The notes beneath the pieces are model-generated. The model was given only the letters and a program-made list of their open reading frames with translations, had not been told where the DNA came from and searched no databases. Both the position numbers and the translations under genes were made by a program. Positions 1-5,056 of a stretch of DNA of 9,718 bases are shown one piece after another. How positions within the stretch are numbered: the stretch's first letter is position 1; every line of letters begins with the position of its first letter. The DNA is taken from positions 15,369 to 25,086 of the forward strand of contig MFMI01000013.1 of assembly GCA_001783465.1 (NCBI GenBank), written 5' to 3'. The DNA comes from Candidatus Kaiserbacteria bacterium RIFCSPLOWO2_02_FULL_54_13. GTDB lineage: Bacteria; Patescibacteriota; Minisyncoccia; Phycocordibacterales; Phycocordibacteraceae.

Positions 1-670
1 TGCCAGAAATAAGGCGTCGGTCGTCAGACCCACCCGCCTCGCGCTCAATAAGAGAGGCGATGGTGAGCGCCTGGATAAGCGGCACGATATCAGCGGTCGT
101 TGTTCCGTAGCGGGCGAGAATCTCTTTTGAGAAACGTTCGTTCACAAGCGCTTGCGCCATAAGCGGCGTAGTGCCTCTCGTGACGAGGTAGATACCGGGC
201 GAAAACGACCCTTCGGGCAGGGGGAGTGACGAGTAGGACGAGGCGACAAGAAATTCTTTTTTCTGCTTGGCGTTCCAGCCGAGGGCGCTCGCGAACGCGT
301 TCACCACTTGTTCCTTCCTCATCCCGGGAGTGATATTCACGAAGCGGCCGTCCGCGGCGGCAATGCTCTGATACCACGGGACGTTCGCGATGGTCACCGC
401 GACGTCCGCGAATACGTCCCCGAGCATGCCCCATACATTTCCAGCCGCCGCTTGAAGCGGGGAGATGTCGCTCTCAAGGAAGGTATTTACCAGTTCATTC
501 TCAACAATAACCTTCTCTTGCGGATTGACGGTAACCGGAAATTGCTCCCGCATCGCAGAGAATGCCTTCTTTTGTTCATGCTGGATACCAAGAGCGAGAA
601 GAGTGGGAAACGAAAACAGCAACGCGCCCGTCACGATAACAATAGACAGTATCCATACCCCGAGCTTCAT
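1..670 (-). CDS. mltG: MltG-like endolytic murein transglycosylase (N-terminal part, cut by window start)
   Basis: The reading frame is open from ATG at 670 to the window edge, giving 223 residues without the C-terminus. MltG cleaves nascent glycan strands at the outer face of the cytoplasmic membrane. One N-terminal membrane segment (about residues 5-27) is followed by an extracytoplasmic region. Residues 112-142 (VNITPGMRKEQVVNAF...) resemble the LysM-like subdomain of YceG/MltG. Residues 204-213 (IASLIEREAG) match the family motif that carries the catalytic glutamate (E209 or E211). The segment LPEGSFSPGIYLV (about 151-163) takes the place of the usual LEG-F-PDTY motif. A GGAG sequence 4 nt before the ATG is a plausible ribosome binding site. 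It lies 24 nt after the preceding small gene on the same strand. The rest of the catalytic domain cannot be seen, so integrity is unknown. Confidence 0.85.
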   Translation of the reverse strand, partial: MKLGVWILSIVIVTGALLFSFPTLLALGIQHEQKKAFSAMREQFPVTVNPQEKVIVENELVNTFLESDISPLQAAAGNVWGMLGDVFADVAVTIANVPWYQSIAAADGRFVNITPGMRKEQVVNAFASALGWNAKQKKEFLVASSYSSLPLPEGSFSPGIYLVTRGTTPLMAQALVNERFSKEILARYGTTTADIVPLIQALTIASLIEREAGGSDDRRLISG

Positions 671-678
671 GTTTCTCC

Positions 679-684
679 AGTATA
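679..684 (-). promoter_or_regulatory. Putative -10 box (TATACT) of mltG
   Basis: On the minus strand TATACT ends 8 nt before the mltG ATG and sits in the 11-mer TAGGGTATACT. The same 11-mer precedes the D,D-carboxypeptidase gene at 1880-1890. No convincing -35 hexamer is seen. If used, the mRNA would begin at or within a few bases of the start codon. Confidence 0.45.
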
Positions 685-694
685 CCCTACGCAA

Positions 695-925
695 TTATGA
701 GACTTTGCGGGAAGTTAACCAATCCATCACCTTCTTCCGGTGCTGGTCAAGGGACCATGAGCCGTTTCTCTTAAAGAGTGCGGCGTTCGCTTTCCTAAAC
801 TCGTGCAGGAGAGCGAACGACGCTCGGGGGAACTGGAGAGGGAGACCCTCGTTATAATATTTCAGGAAATCCTTAAAAGAGAGCGATTTTTCGCTCCGTT
901 CGCGGTCCAGGTCGGGCAGTCTCAT
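695..925 (-). CDS. Small hypothetical protein, 76 aa
   Basis: I do not recognise this protein. ATG at 925 gives 76 residues (MRLPDLDRERSEKSLSFKDF...). A GTG at 943 would add six residues. The composition is charged and mixed, with a likely helical middle (FPRASFALLHEFRKANAALF) and no membrane segment or cysteine cluster. The gene lies between the D,D-carboxypeptidase (45 nt upstream) and mltG (24 nt downstream) on the same strand, so it is probably co-transcribed with cell-wall genes. The antisense frames look like shadows: they are arginine/serine-rich and lack a sensible start context. It is called a gene because of plausible composition and tight packing, not homology. Confidence 0.6.
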   Translation of the reverse strand: MRLPDLDRERSEKSLSFKDFLKYYNEGLPLQFPRASFALLHEFRKANAALFKRNGSWSLDQHRKKVMDWLTSRKVS

Positions 926-970
926 TACCGACAACGATACCACAAACTATTCATTACAGCAATCTTTTCT

Positions 971-1870
971 TTAGTCAAAGAGGGAGATGAGGTAGGCATC
1001 AATGGCGCGTTGGTCCATCGTGTAGAAATGCTTGCCCGATTCGTGCAGGTCGGCCGCGAGCTTCACCCCGACGAAGCGCCAGTGCCAGGGCTCAAATATG
1101 TAGTACCCGTTGTTCTTGGGGTAGGAGAGGACGAAGCCGTAGCGGTAAGCATTTTCTAAGACCCAGGAGTACGCGGGCGTACGGTCAAAGCCGTCAAGCT
1201 GGCCCCCGATGCCGAGCGTAATGAGGTCTATCGTGGTGCCGAGCTGGTGCTCTGAATACCCCTGGTCAGCGGAAAACTGATTCGCCGTGCCCGCGCCGTA
1301 GGTGACGGTATATTGGCCCTTCAGCGCCTCCTGGGTGTCAAACGAGCGGTACGCCGAGTCAACATAGAGCGCGACAGCATCCTCTTTGGCCTCATCCAGC
1401 ATATCTCTTAAAAAGGGGAGGACTTCGGGAATAATTTGCAGAGGCTTATTCTCGGAGTATTTATATTCGTCGGGGATGCCGACGAGCCGCGCGGGAGCGT
1501 AATTGTCGCTTAAGAAAAAGACTTTAGAATATTTCGCGAGGAGTTCGGGGTCTATCTTGCTCAACTTTTCCAGGCCCGTCACAGTCCCACTGATGGAACC
1601 GACCTGGTCCTTGACGCCACCCAACTGCGCCTGGACATTCTTTTTCTCCTCTTGGAGCGCGTTGCCGAGCGAAGTCGTCGCCTCGGAGATGTTGCTCTGC
1701 AGAAATGCCGTGGAGGAGGCGAGCTCTGCGTGAAGCTCCGCCACCTGTCTTGAAAGGGAAGCGAGGCGCGCGTATCCGTACCACGAAGCGGCGCCCACGA
1801 AGACAATGATGCCGATAAAAGCCGCTGTTATGAGCTCTTGGTTAAGAGTTATGCGCCGTAAAAACTTCAT
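971..1870 (-). CDS. Membrane-anchored D-alanyl-D-alanine carboxypeptidase, M15B (VanY/LdcB) family
   Basis: A 299-residue zinc peptidase predicted to trim the terminal D-alanine from peptidoglycan stem peptides outside the cell. Residues 14-33 form one membrane anchor, residues about 36-100 look like a coiled-coil stalk (alternating A/L/V heptads), and the M15 domain fills about 115-299. Key motifs are visible: SAYRSFDTQ (172-180), the SxHxxGxxxD zinc motif at 206-215 (SEHQLGTTID; H208 and D215), and EPWHWRFVG (260-268; E260 and H263). The set of catalytic residues is complete. The start is ATG at 1870; an in-frame GTG at 1873 directly precedes it and lies exactly 6 nt after a TATACT box. No Shine-Dalgarno sequence is present. 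It is the first gene of a leftward cluster with a small unknown gene and mltG. Confidence 0.88.
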   Translation of the reverse strand: MKFLRRITLNQELITAAFIGIIVFVGAASWYGYARLASLSRQVAELHAELASSTAFLQSNISEATTSLGNALQEEKKNVQAQLGGVKDQVGSISGTVTGLEKLSKIDPELLAKYSKVFFLSDNYAPARLVGIPDEYKYSENKPLQIIPEVLPFLRDMLDEAKEDAVALYVDSAYRSFDTQEALKGQYTVTYGAGTANQFSADQGYSEHQLGTTIDLITLGIGGQLDGFDRTPAYSWVLENAYRYGFVLSYPKNNGYYIFEPWHWRFVGVKLAADLHESGKHFYTMDQRAIDAYLISLFD

Positions 1871-1879
1871 CACTTCGCT

Positions 1880-1885
1880 AGTATA
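1880..1885 (-). promoter_or_regulatory. Putative -10 box (TATACT) of the D,D-carboxypeptidase gene
   Basis: TATACT on the minus strand ends 6 nt before GTG 1873 and 9 nt before ATG 1870. It shares TAGGGTATACT with the mltG upstream region. It follows the intrinsic terminator at 1901-1934, so transcription would restart here. No good -35 hexamer is visible. Confidence 0.45.
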
Positions 1886-1900
1886 CCCTAAAACAAGTCC

Positions 1901-1934
1901 AAAAAAAGAAACGCTCGCCTACTTTGCGGCGAGC
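1901..1934 (-). terminator. Intrinsic (Rho-independent) terminator, minus strand
   Basis: The minus strand reads a perfect 7-bp stem, GCTCGCC/GGCGAGC (1928-1934 with 1913-1919), with an 8-nt loop, then a tract of GTTTC followed by seven T. The T tract is on the minus-strand 3' side, which fixes the direction. No recognised gene ends just upstream, so it implies a transcript coming from 1935-2350. Confidence 0.8.
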
Positions 1935-2352
1935 TTTCCAAAACACCACAAATGTCGACTTTCGTATCCGGGTGTTTTAATGGTGGCCTGTAACACAAGA
2001 AGAGGCGATACGTCTTCATGAGTAGGTACGGACGCATATTTCGCTCCTGGCCAAATACACCTCTTCACGATCAAAGCCATCATGACTCCAAACGTCCTTC
2101 CGTACATCGGGGCGGCATTAATGATTGACGTAACCGGGATTGAGACGGCGGCGACGGTGAGGGACCCGTTCCCTATACGAGGGACGACCTGGACTATCGC
2201 CCAATAATCCAAACGCGTTCGCTCCGCTCATTCTGCTCCGTTGGGTAGGAGATGTTTGAACCTTTATATAAAAACAGAAACCGCTCATGGCGAGCCTCCT
2301 TTTTATCCACAGGGGACCGCCCAATTCCAGTTGTTACGTACGGGGACGGGTT
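1935..2352 (-). other. Gene-poor stretch; possible short structured RNA or decayed gene on the minus strand
   Basis: I see no recognisable protein here. The minus strand is bracketed by a TATAAT box (2353-2358) and a strong terminator (1901-1934), so a transcript of about 430-450 nt is plausible. Possible stems include AAAACACC/GGTGTTTT (1940-1947 with 1971-1978) and TCCCT/AGGGA around 2170-2186 inside a GGCGA/TCGCC outer pairing. An AAGGAGG sequence lies 6 nt before ATG at 2288 and opens a 57-codon frame ending at 2118, but its arginine-rich product resembles no protein I know. Another open frame (1919-2212) ends inside the terminator hairpin. I looked for conserved RNase P, tmRNA and SRP RNA signatures and did not find them. 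Confidence 0.35.
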
Positions 2353-2358
2353 ATTATA
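2353..2358 (-). promoter_or_regulatory. Consensus -10 hexamer TATAAT, minus strand
   Basis: The minus strand has a perfect TATAAT here, pointing into the gene-poor stretch that ends in an intrinsic terminator. The -35 region is not convincing. The same AT-rich patch on the plus strand contains TATAGA (2355-2360) with TTGTTA 18 nt upstream (2331-2336), which could drive the gene starting at 2398. The region may therefore be a divergent promoter. Confidence 0.4.
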
Positions 2359-2397
2359 GAAAGCTAGGTATTCACATTACCATCTAACTTAGATCAC

Positions 2398-3237
2398 ATG
2401 CCTTTGATTATTGCGATTTTGGCTTTAATTGGTGCCGGCGGTACCATAGCGGCTTCTGACTCGGCGCGCCCGGGCGACTTGCTCTTCCCGGTAGACCGTT
2501 CGGTCGAGGACATCCGTTTTGCGCTCACGCCTGAGAACGGCAAAGCGGAGCTCAAGGTGAAGTTCGCCGAGGAGCGCCTCGACGAAATCGAATCAATTCT
2601 CAAAGACGAAGAGGAGGAGGATGCGACAGAAGAGAAGCTCGACGACTTAGGCGATGAAGAGGCGACGAGTACGCCCTCAGAGGCCTCTGGGGACGCGAAA
2701 GAGAATCTCTCGCGTGCACTCGACATCCTGACTATCCACTTGGCCGAGGTTCGCGGCTTGGCTTCAACGACGCCCGGCGTCGCTAACGCTATAGAAATCA
2801 TTACGGCACGGCTCGCCTCGCTTACCGAAAGCGATGCACTGCCTGAAGAACTCAAGCTCCGCATCCGCAGCGACCGCGGAGAAATCGAGCTTGAAACGGA
2901 GGACGAGAAGATAAAGGTTAAAGTAGATGACGGCGAGATCGAGGTGGAAATCGAGTCCGAAGGCGAAGATGAAGACGGGGATGACGATAGTGACAATCGC
3001 GGCACCAGCGCCAATTCGGGGCCGGGGAGTTTCAATTCCGGTTCAGGAAGTACTAATTCAGGAGTGAACGACGATGATGATAGTGATGCCAATGAGGACA
3101 TTAGTGACACGGATGACGATTCGGCATTGTCAGACGACGACGCTGATGATACTGACGACAACAGTAGCTCCGGTTCAGGAGACGACGGTGAGGAAGAGAA
3201 TGAGGACGACAACAGCGGTTCCGGTTCTTCCAATTAA
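2398..3237 (+). CDS. Secreted DUF5667-like protein with acidic low-complexity tail
   Basis: 279 residues. Residues 2-20 form a hydrophobic signal or anchor (PLIIAILALIGAGGTIAAS). Residues 21-60 contain the pattern ARPGDLLFPVDRSVEDIRFAL, close to the A-x-PGD-x-LYPVK motif of DUF5667 proteins that are common in CPR bacteria. A charged helical region follows (about 45-160; ERLDEIESILKDEEEED and similar). From about residue 165 the protein becomes extremely acidic, and from about 200 it is a disordered Gly/Ser/Asn/Asp tail without a membrane segment or sorting motif. The molecular function is unknown; an extracytoplasmic location is inferred. ATG 2398 is the only start after an in-frame TAG upstream, and no Shine-Dalgarno sequence is seen. 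It faces the tRNA gene convergently. Confidence 0.75.
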   Translation: MPLIIAILALIGAGGTIAASDSARPGDLLFPVDRSVEDIRFALTPENGKAELKVKFAEERLDEIESILKDEEEEDATEEKLDDLGDEEATSTPSEASGDAKENLSRALDILTIHLAEVRGLASTTPGVANAIEIITARLASLTESDALPEELKLRIRSDRGEIELETEDEKIKVKVDDGEIEVEIESEGEDEDGDDDSDNRGTSANSGPGSFNSGSGSTNSGVNDDDDSDANEDISDTDDDSALSDDDADDTDDNSSSGSGDDGEEENEDDNSGSGSSN

Positions 3238-3266
3238 GTCATTCGAACCTGAAATAAGTGAAGCAA

Positions 3267-3293
3267 ACAAAAGAAAAAGCACCACTTCTGGTG
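3267..3293 (-). terminator. Probable intrinsic terminator of tRNA-Asn
   Basis: On the minus strand, 14 nt after the tRNA CCA end, CACCA-GAAG-TGGTG forms a 5-bp hairpin with a tetraloop, followed by the T-rich run CTTTTTCTTTTG. The direction agrees with the tRNA gene. Confidence 0.6.
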
Positions 3294-3306
3294 ACGCTAA
3301 TTCTTC

Positions 3307-3648
3307 TGGCTCCGGGAGCAGGACTCGAACCTGCAACCAACGCCTTACATTACTCCTTAAGTTTCCAAAAGGGATGGACTATATCATCACCGGTTCTCGG
3401 TGCGAGGCGCTTCCCATTCCGACATTACATCGGGACAGTACTCCCTTTCGGGATAGTCTCTGAACCTTCCCAGCTCCAGTTTTGAGTCATAATTTTCTAT
3501 GAACCAAAACTGGGGCTGGGCTTGGCTGCTGATTACCCTCGTCTCTCTCGTTAGGGCTTCCAGCAATTCACCTCGTTTTCATTCCCGAATTCCTTCGGGA
3601 AGCTGCGTTTCTCCACAGGGCGCTGCTCTACCATTGAGCTATCCCGGA
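3307..3648 (-). tRNA. tRNA-Asn(GUU), split by a group I intron, CCA encoded
   Basis: The 5' exon (3648-3615) and 3' exon (3347-3307) join into a 75-nt tRNA. The acceptor stem is TCCGGGA/TCCCGGA, fully paired. The D arm is GCTC/GAGC with loop AATGGTA. The anticodon stem is GCGCC/GGCGT, with one G-U pair. The T arm is GCAGG-TTCGAGT-CCTGC, the variable loop TGGTT. The discriminator is G73, followed by encoded CCA (3309-3307). The spliced anticodon loop is CTGTTAA, anticodon GTT. G73 and this loop match bacterial tRNA-Asn. The two halves are separated by 267 nt inserted between anticodon bases 35 and 36. Without splicing, the 5' half alone would misread as a GTG (His) anticodon. A good sigma70-type promoter lies upstream and a terminator downstream. 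Confidence 0.9.
3348..3614 (-). ncRNA. Group I self-splicing intron, 267 nt, no ORF
   Basis: The minus strand shows the group I core in order: P near AATTGCTGGA (3568-3559), Q near AATCAGCAGCC (3534-3524), R GGTTCAGAGACTA (3466-3454) and S GATATAGTCC (3385-3376). P4 pairs TGCTG with CAGCA, and P7 pairs GACTA with TAGTC. P1 is formed by exon CTGT and the intron GCAG (3606-3603), which puts the required U-G wobble at the 5' splice site (U at 3615). P2 is a perfect TTCCCGAA/TTCGGGAA hairpin capped by GGAA. A long extended P6 hairpin spans about 3519-3470. The intron ends in G at 3348, as expected. It is too small for a homing endonuclease and has none. The subtype is not assigned. Confidence 0.88.
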
Positions 3649-3685
3649 ATGCTTGAACGCGCGCCGTGAAGCGGCGCGTGGGACC

Positions 3686-3714
3686 ATTCTAACGGATTTG
3701 CTATACTCTTTCAA
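3686..3714 (-). promoter_or_regulatory. Promoter of tRNA-Asn (TTGAAA-17-TAGAAT)
   Basis: The minus strand reads TTGAAA (3714-3709), a 17-nt spacer, then TAGAAT (3691-3686). It is the best sigma70-type promoter in the window and lies about 37 nt before the tRNA 5' end. Its -35 box overlaps the ATG of the divergent PEBP gene. The leader between promoter and tRNA contains a 7-bp GC hairpin, CGCGCCG/CGGCGCG (3659-3677). Confidence 0.65.
3702..3707 (+). promoter_or_regulatory. Putative -10 box (TATACT) of the PEBP operon
   Basis: TATACT ends exactly 6 nt before ATG 3714, leaving no room for a Shine-Dalgarno sequence, so transcription would start at about the A of the ATG. No strong -35 hexamer is visible. 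It overlaps the divergent tRNA promoter. Confidence 0.5.
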
Positions 3715-4199
3715 TGCTTGCACTCCAGAGTTCTGCATTTGAACACAACGGAAAGATTCCCGTGAAATATACCTGCGACCTGCCTGCGCAGGCAGGTGGC
3801 GACCCCGCGCTCTCGCCACCGCTCTCAATTAACGGCGTGCCAGAGGCGGCGAAGACGCTCGTCTTGATTATGGACGACCCTGACGTACCGAAGGCACTGC
3901 GTCCCGAGGGAGTATTCGACCACTGGGTGCTCTTCAACGTCCCGCCCGAGACGCGCGAGATTAGAGAAGGCGAGACAGTGGGCACGCCAGGAGCTACTAC
4001 CAGAGGCGACCTCCGCTACACCGGCCCGTGCCCGCCGCCCGATTATGAGCCGAGCGAGCATCGCTACGTCTTCAAGCTCTATGCGCTCTCGGCCCCACTT
4101 ACGCTCTCTGCTGGCGCGACGAAGAGAGAAGTGCTTGACGCACTCGCGCCTCTGCTGATTGAAGAAACAGAACTCATTGGCCGCTACTCAAGAAAATAA
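3714..4199 (+). CDS. YbhB/YbcL-type phosphatidylethanolamine-binding protein (PEBP, Raf kinase inhibitor-like)
   Basis: 161 residues, the usual size for bacterial PEBPs. Family motifs are clear: KYTC near residue 18, SPPL (34-37), DDPDVP (54-59), DHWVLFNVPPE (69-79), and YTGPCPPP...EHRYVFKLYAL (102-125), with the pocket residues D54, H70 and H117. PEBPs bind small anionic or phosphorylated ligands; the bacterial role is poorly defined, and the protein has no signal peptide. The usual CDG-x-SPPL stretch is expanded by LPAQAGGD, encoded by a perfect 20-bp palindrome (3778-3797). The DUF167 start originally lay 5 nt after this stop, so the two genes were tightly coupled before an element inserted between them. 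Confidence 0.88.
   Translation: MLALQSSAFEHNGKIPVKYTCDLPAQAGGDPALSPPLSINGVPEAAKTLVLIMDDPDVPKALRPEGVFDHWVLFNVPPETREIREGETVGTPGATTRGDLRYTGPCPPPDYEPSEHRYVFKLYALSAPLTLSAGATKREVLDALAPLLIEETELIGRYSRK
3778..3797. repeat. CCTGCCTGC palindrome inside the PEBP gene
   Basis: A perfect 20-bp palindrome (ACCTGCCTGC/GCAGGCAGGT) encoding LPAQAG in frame. GCGAC occurs on both sides (3775-3779 and 3799-3803), so the segment behaves like a 24-bp, 8-codon insertion. It is the same family as the copies at 5238, 5299 and 5927. Confidence 0.8.
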
Positions 4200-4205
4200 A
4201 ATAAA

Positions 4206-4272
4206 TGTATCCCGTTAGAAATCATGTACATGAATGGCTAAAATATTAAAAACTAATTTCTAACGGGATGTA
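4206..4272 (+). mobile_element. 59-bp inverted-repeat element inserted in the DUF167 start codon, with TGTA duplication
   Basis: Positions 4210-4268 have perfect 13-bp terminal inverted repeats, TCCCGTTAGAAAT (4210-4222) and ATTTCTAACGGGA (4256-4268), around a 33-bp AT-rich middle. TGTA flanks both sides (4206-4209 and 4269-4272). Removing the element and one TGTA restores ATGTACATC, with the ATG 5 nt after the PEBP stop. The element's last base A plus TG of the duplication rebuilds the start codon at 4268. The displaced ATG (4205) now opens a 14-codon frame ending at 4249. There is no transposase inside, so it would be non-autonomous. Confidence 0.75.
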
Positions 4273-4486
4273 CATCAAAGTATTCGTTACGCCGGGTGCC
4301 AAGCGAGAAAAGGTAGGGGAGAAGAACGATGCGCTTGTAATATCAGTGAGGGAGCCAGCGTCTAATAATATGGCGAATACCCGCGTGCGCGAGATTATCG
4401 CGATGCGAGTAGGGAAGCCGGTGGGGAAGGTGCGCATCCTGACAGGACACAGTTCTCGCGTTAAAATGGTAAGTATTAATGACTAA
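4268..4486 (+). CDS. DUF167 (YggU-like) family protein
   Basis: 72 residues. The pattern MYIKVFVTPGAKREKVGEKNDALVISVREPASNNMANTRV...VRILTGHSSRVKMVSI matches DUF167: the N-terminal V-x-PGAK motif, the central conserved AxxxxANxxV segment, and the C-terminal G-x-S-x-x-K-x-x-x-I motif. The family is a small cytoplasmic alpha/beta fold of unknown function. The start at 4268 is fixed by homology, yet it lies at the very end of an inverted-repeat element that would pair over the start codon in the mRNA. No Shine-Dalgarno sequence is seen. It is the second gene of the PEBP-DUF167-hpf operon. Confidence 0.85.
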   Translation: MYIKVFVTPGAKREKVGEKNDALVISVREPASNNMANTRVREIIAMRVGKPVGKVRILTGHSSRVKMVSIND

Positions 4487-4498
4487 TGTCTCGCCGTA

Positions 4499-4587
4499 TG
4501 AATCCCGTTAGAAATAAACATTACGAATCAGCTAGCGGGAATCGAGGTTCAAGGTTGTTTATTAGCACTAATTTCTAACGGGATGAA
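4499..4587 (+). mobile_element. 81-bp inverted-repeat element inserted in the hpf start codon, with TGAA duplication
   Basis: Positions 4503-4583 carry the same perfect 13-bp terminal repeats as the DUF167 copy (4503-4515 and 4571-4583) around a different 55-bp middle. Inside, TAAACA and TGTTTA extend the stem. TGAA flanks both sides (4499-4502 and 4584-4587). Removing element plus one TGAA gives ATGAATATC, with ATG 11 nt after the DUF167 stop. The displaced ATG at 4498 opens a 26-codon frame (MNPVRNKHYESASG...) that stops at 4576-4578, 4 nt before the rebuilt hpf ATG. Confidence 0.75.
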
Positions 4588-4945
4588 TATCACTATCAAG
4601 GCGACGAAATATACGCTCACTTCCGCGACCGAAGCGTCTATTAAAGAGAGGCTCGCCGCGCCGCTCCGCCTCCTCGGGGACAAAAGCGAGACCGCGCTGT
4701 TAGAAATAGAGATAAAGCAGGCGCCGCCAGAGGGGCGCTCCTCCGAGCCTGTCCGGCTTGAAGCTCGGCTAACTGTTGAGGGAGAAGTGTTCTATGCCGA
4801 GGCGGTGAAGCCGACGCCCGAGAGCGCGGCGGATAGGGTGCGGAGCGAGCTTGAGGCCGAGATACGCCACAAGAGAGGACGCGCGCACCGGCTCTGGAGG
4901 CGCGGTCACGCGGCAGTTAAGGATATTCTGCGTTTCGGCCGCTAA
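4583..4945 (+). CDS. hpf: Short HPF/RaiA-type ribosome hibernation factor
   Basis: 120 residues. The N-terminus MNITIKATKYTLTSATEASIKERL and the central strand pattern (ALLEIEIKQ...RLEARLTVEGEVFYAEAVKPTPESAADRVRSELEAEI) match the S30AE domain of HPF/YfiA. The tail is very basic (KRGRAHRLWRRGHAAVKDILRFGR), as in CPR homologues, and the long-form C-terminal dimerisation domain is absent. The protein binds the 30S decoding region and blocks translation in stress. The start ATG 4583 fits the family N-terminus but straddles the end of an inverted-repeat element, so the transcript would fold over its start codon. It is the last gene of the PEBP operon. Confidence 0.85.
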   Translation: MNITIKATKYTLTSATEASIKERLAAPLRLLGDKSETALLEIEIKQAPPEGRSSEPVRLEARLTVEGEVFYAEAVKPTPESAADRVRSELEAEIRHKRGRAHRLWRRGHAAVKDILRFGR

Positions 4946-4971
4946 TTCGTCGGCAGCTATACCAGTTCTCG

Positions 4972-5007
4972 GACACGCATAATTTCTTGCTAGAAATTTG
5001 CTGTGTC
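4972..5007. other. Imperfect 14-bp hairpin between convergent genes
   Basis: GACACGCA-AATTTC pairs with GAAATT-TGC-GTGTC with two single-base bulges and a 6-nt loop. It sits between the convergent hpf and def-fmt genes. There is no T tract on either strand, so it is at best a weak bidirectional terminator. Confidence 0.35.
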
Positions 5008-5056
5008 TCGCACCATCGTGCTCCGACACGTCCTCGACCCGGTACAGCTGCCATCC

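Noticed and set aside
1919..2212. 97-codon minus-strand frame as a protein gene
   Set aside because: It starts at TTG without a ribosome binding site, ends inside the terminator hairpin and resembles no family I know.
2303..2311. TTATCCACA, a perfect DnaA-box consensus
   Set aside because: Only one perfect box is present, with one imperfect TTTTCCACA at 7708-7716. There is no cluster, AT-rich unwinding region or dnaA/dnaN neighbour, so an origin cannot be supported.
1935..2352. RNase P RNA or tmRNA in the gene-poor stretch
   Set aside because: The RNase P signatures (GAGGAAAGTCC, ACAGAA) and the tmRNA tag frame with tRNA-like ends were not found on the minus strand.
2394..3233. 279-codon antisense frame over the DUF5667 gene
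   Set aside because: It is a serine-rich mirror of the Asp/Glu-rich sense codons; the sense frame has a signal sequence and a family motif.
3615..3648. Reading the 5' tRNA half as tRNA-His (GTG in the loop)
   Set aside because: The bases after the anticodon cannot close the anticodon stem. The stem partner GGCGT is found only in the downstream exon, where the spliced anticodon is GTT and G73 fits Asn.
3686..3699. ATTCTAACGGATTT, resembling the right end of the start-codon element
   Set aside because: One G is missing, no matching left end or flanking duplication exists, and the bases are explained by the tRNA promoter.
4206..4587. A CRISPR array in the repeat-rich operon
   Set aside because: The repeats are inverted pairs flanking two separate genes, not regularly spaced direct repeats, and no cas gene is present.
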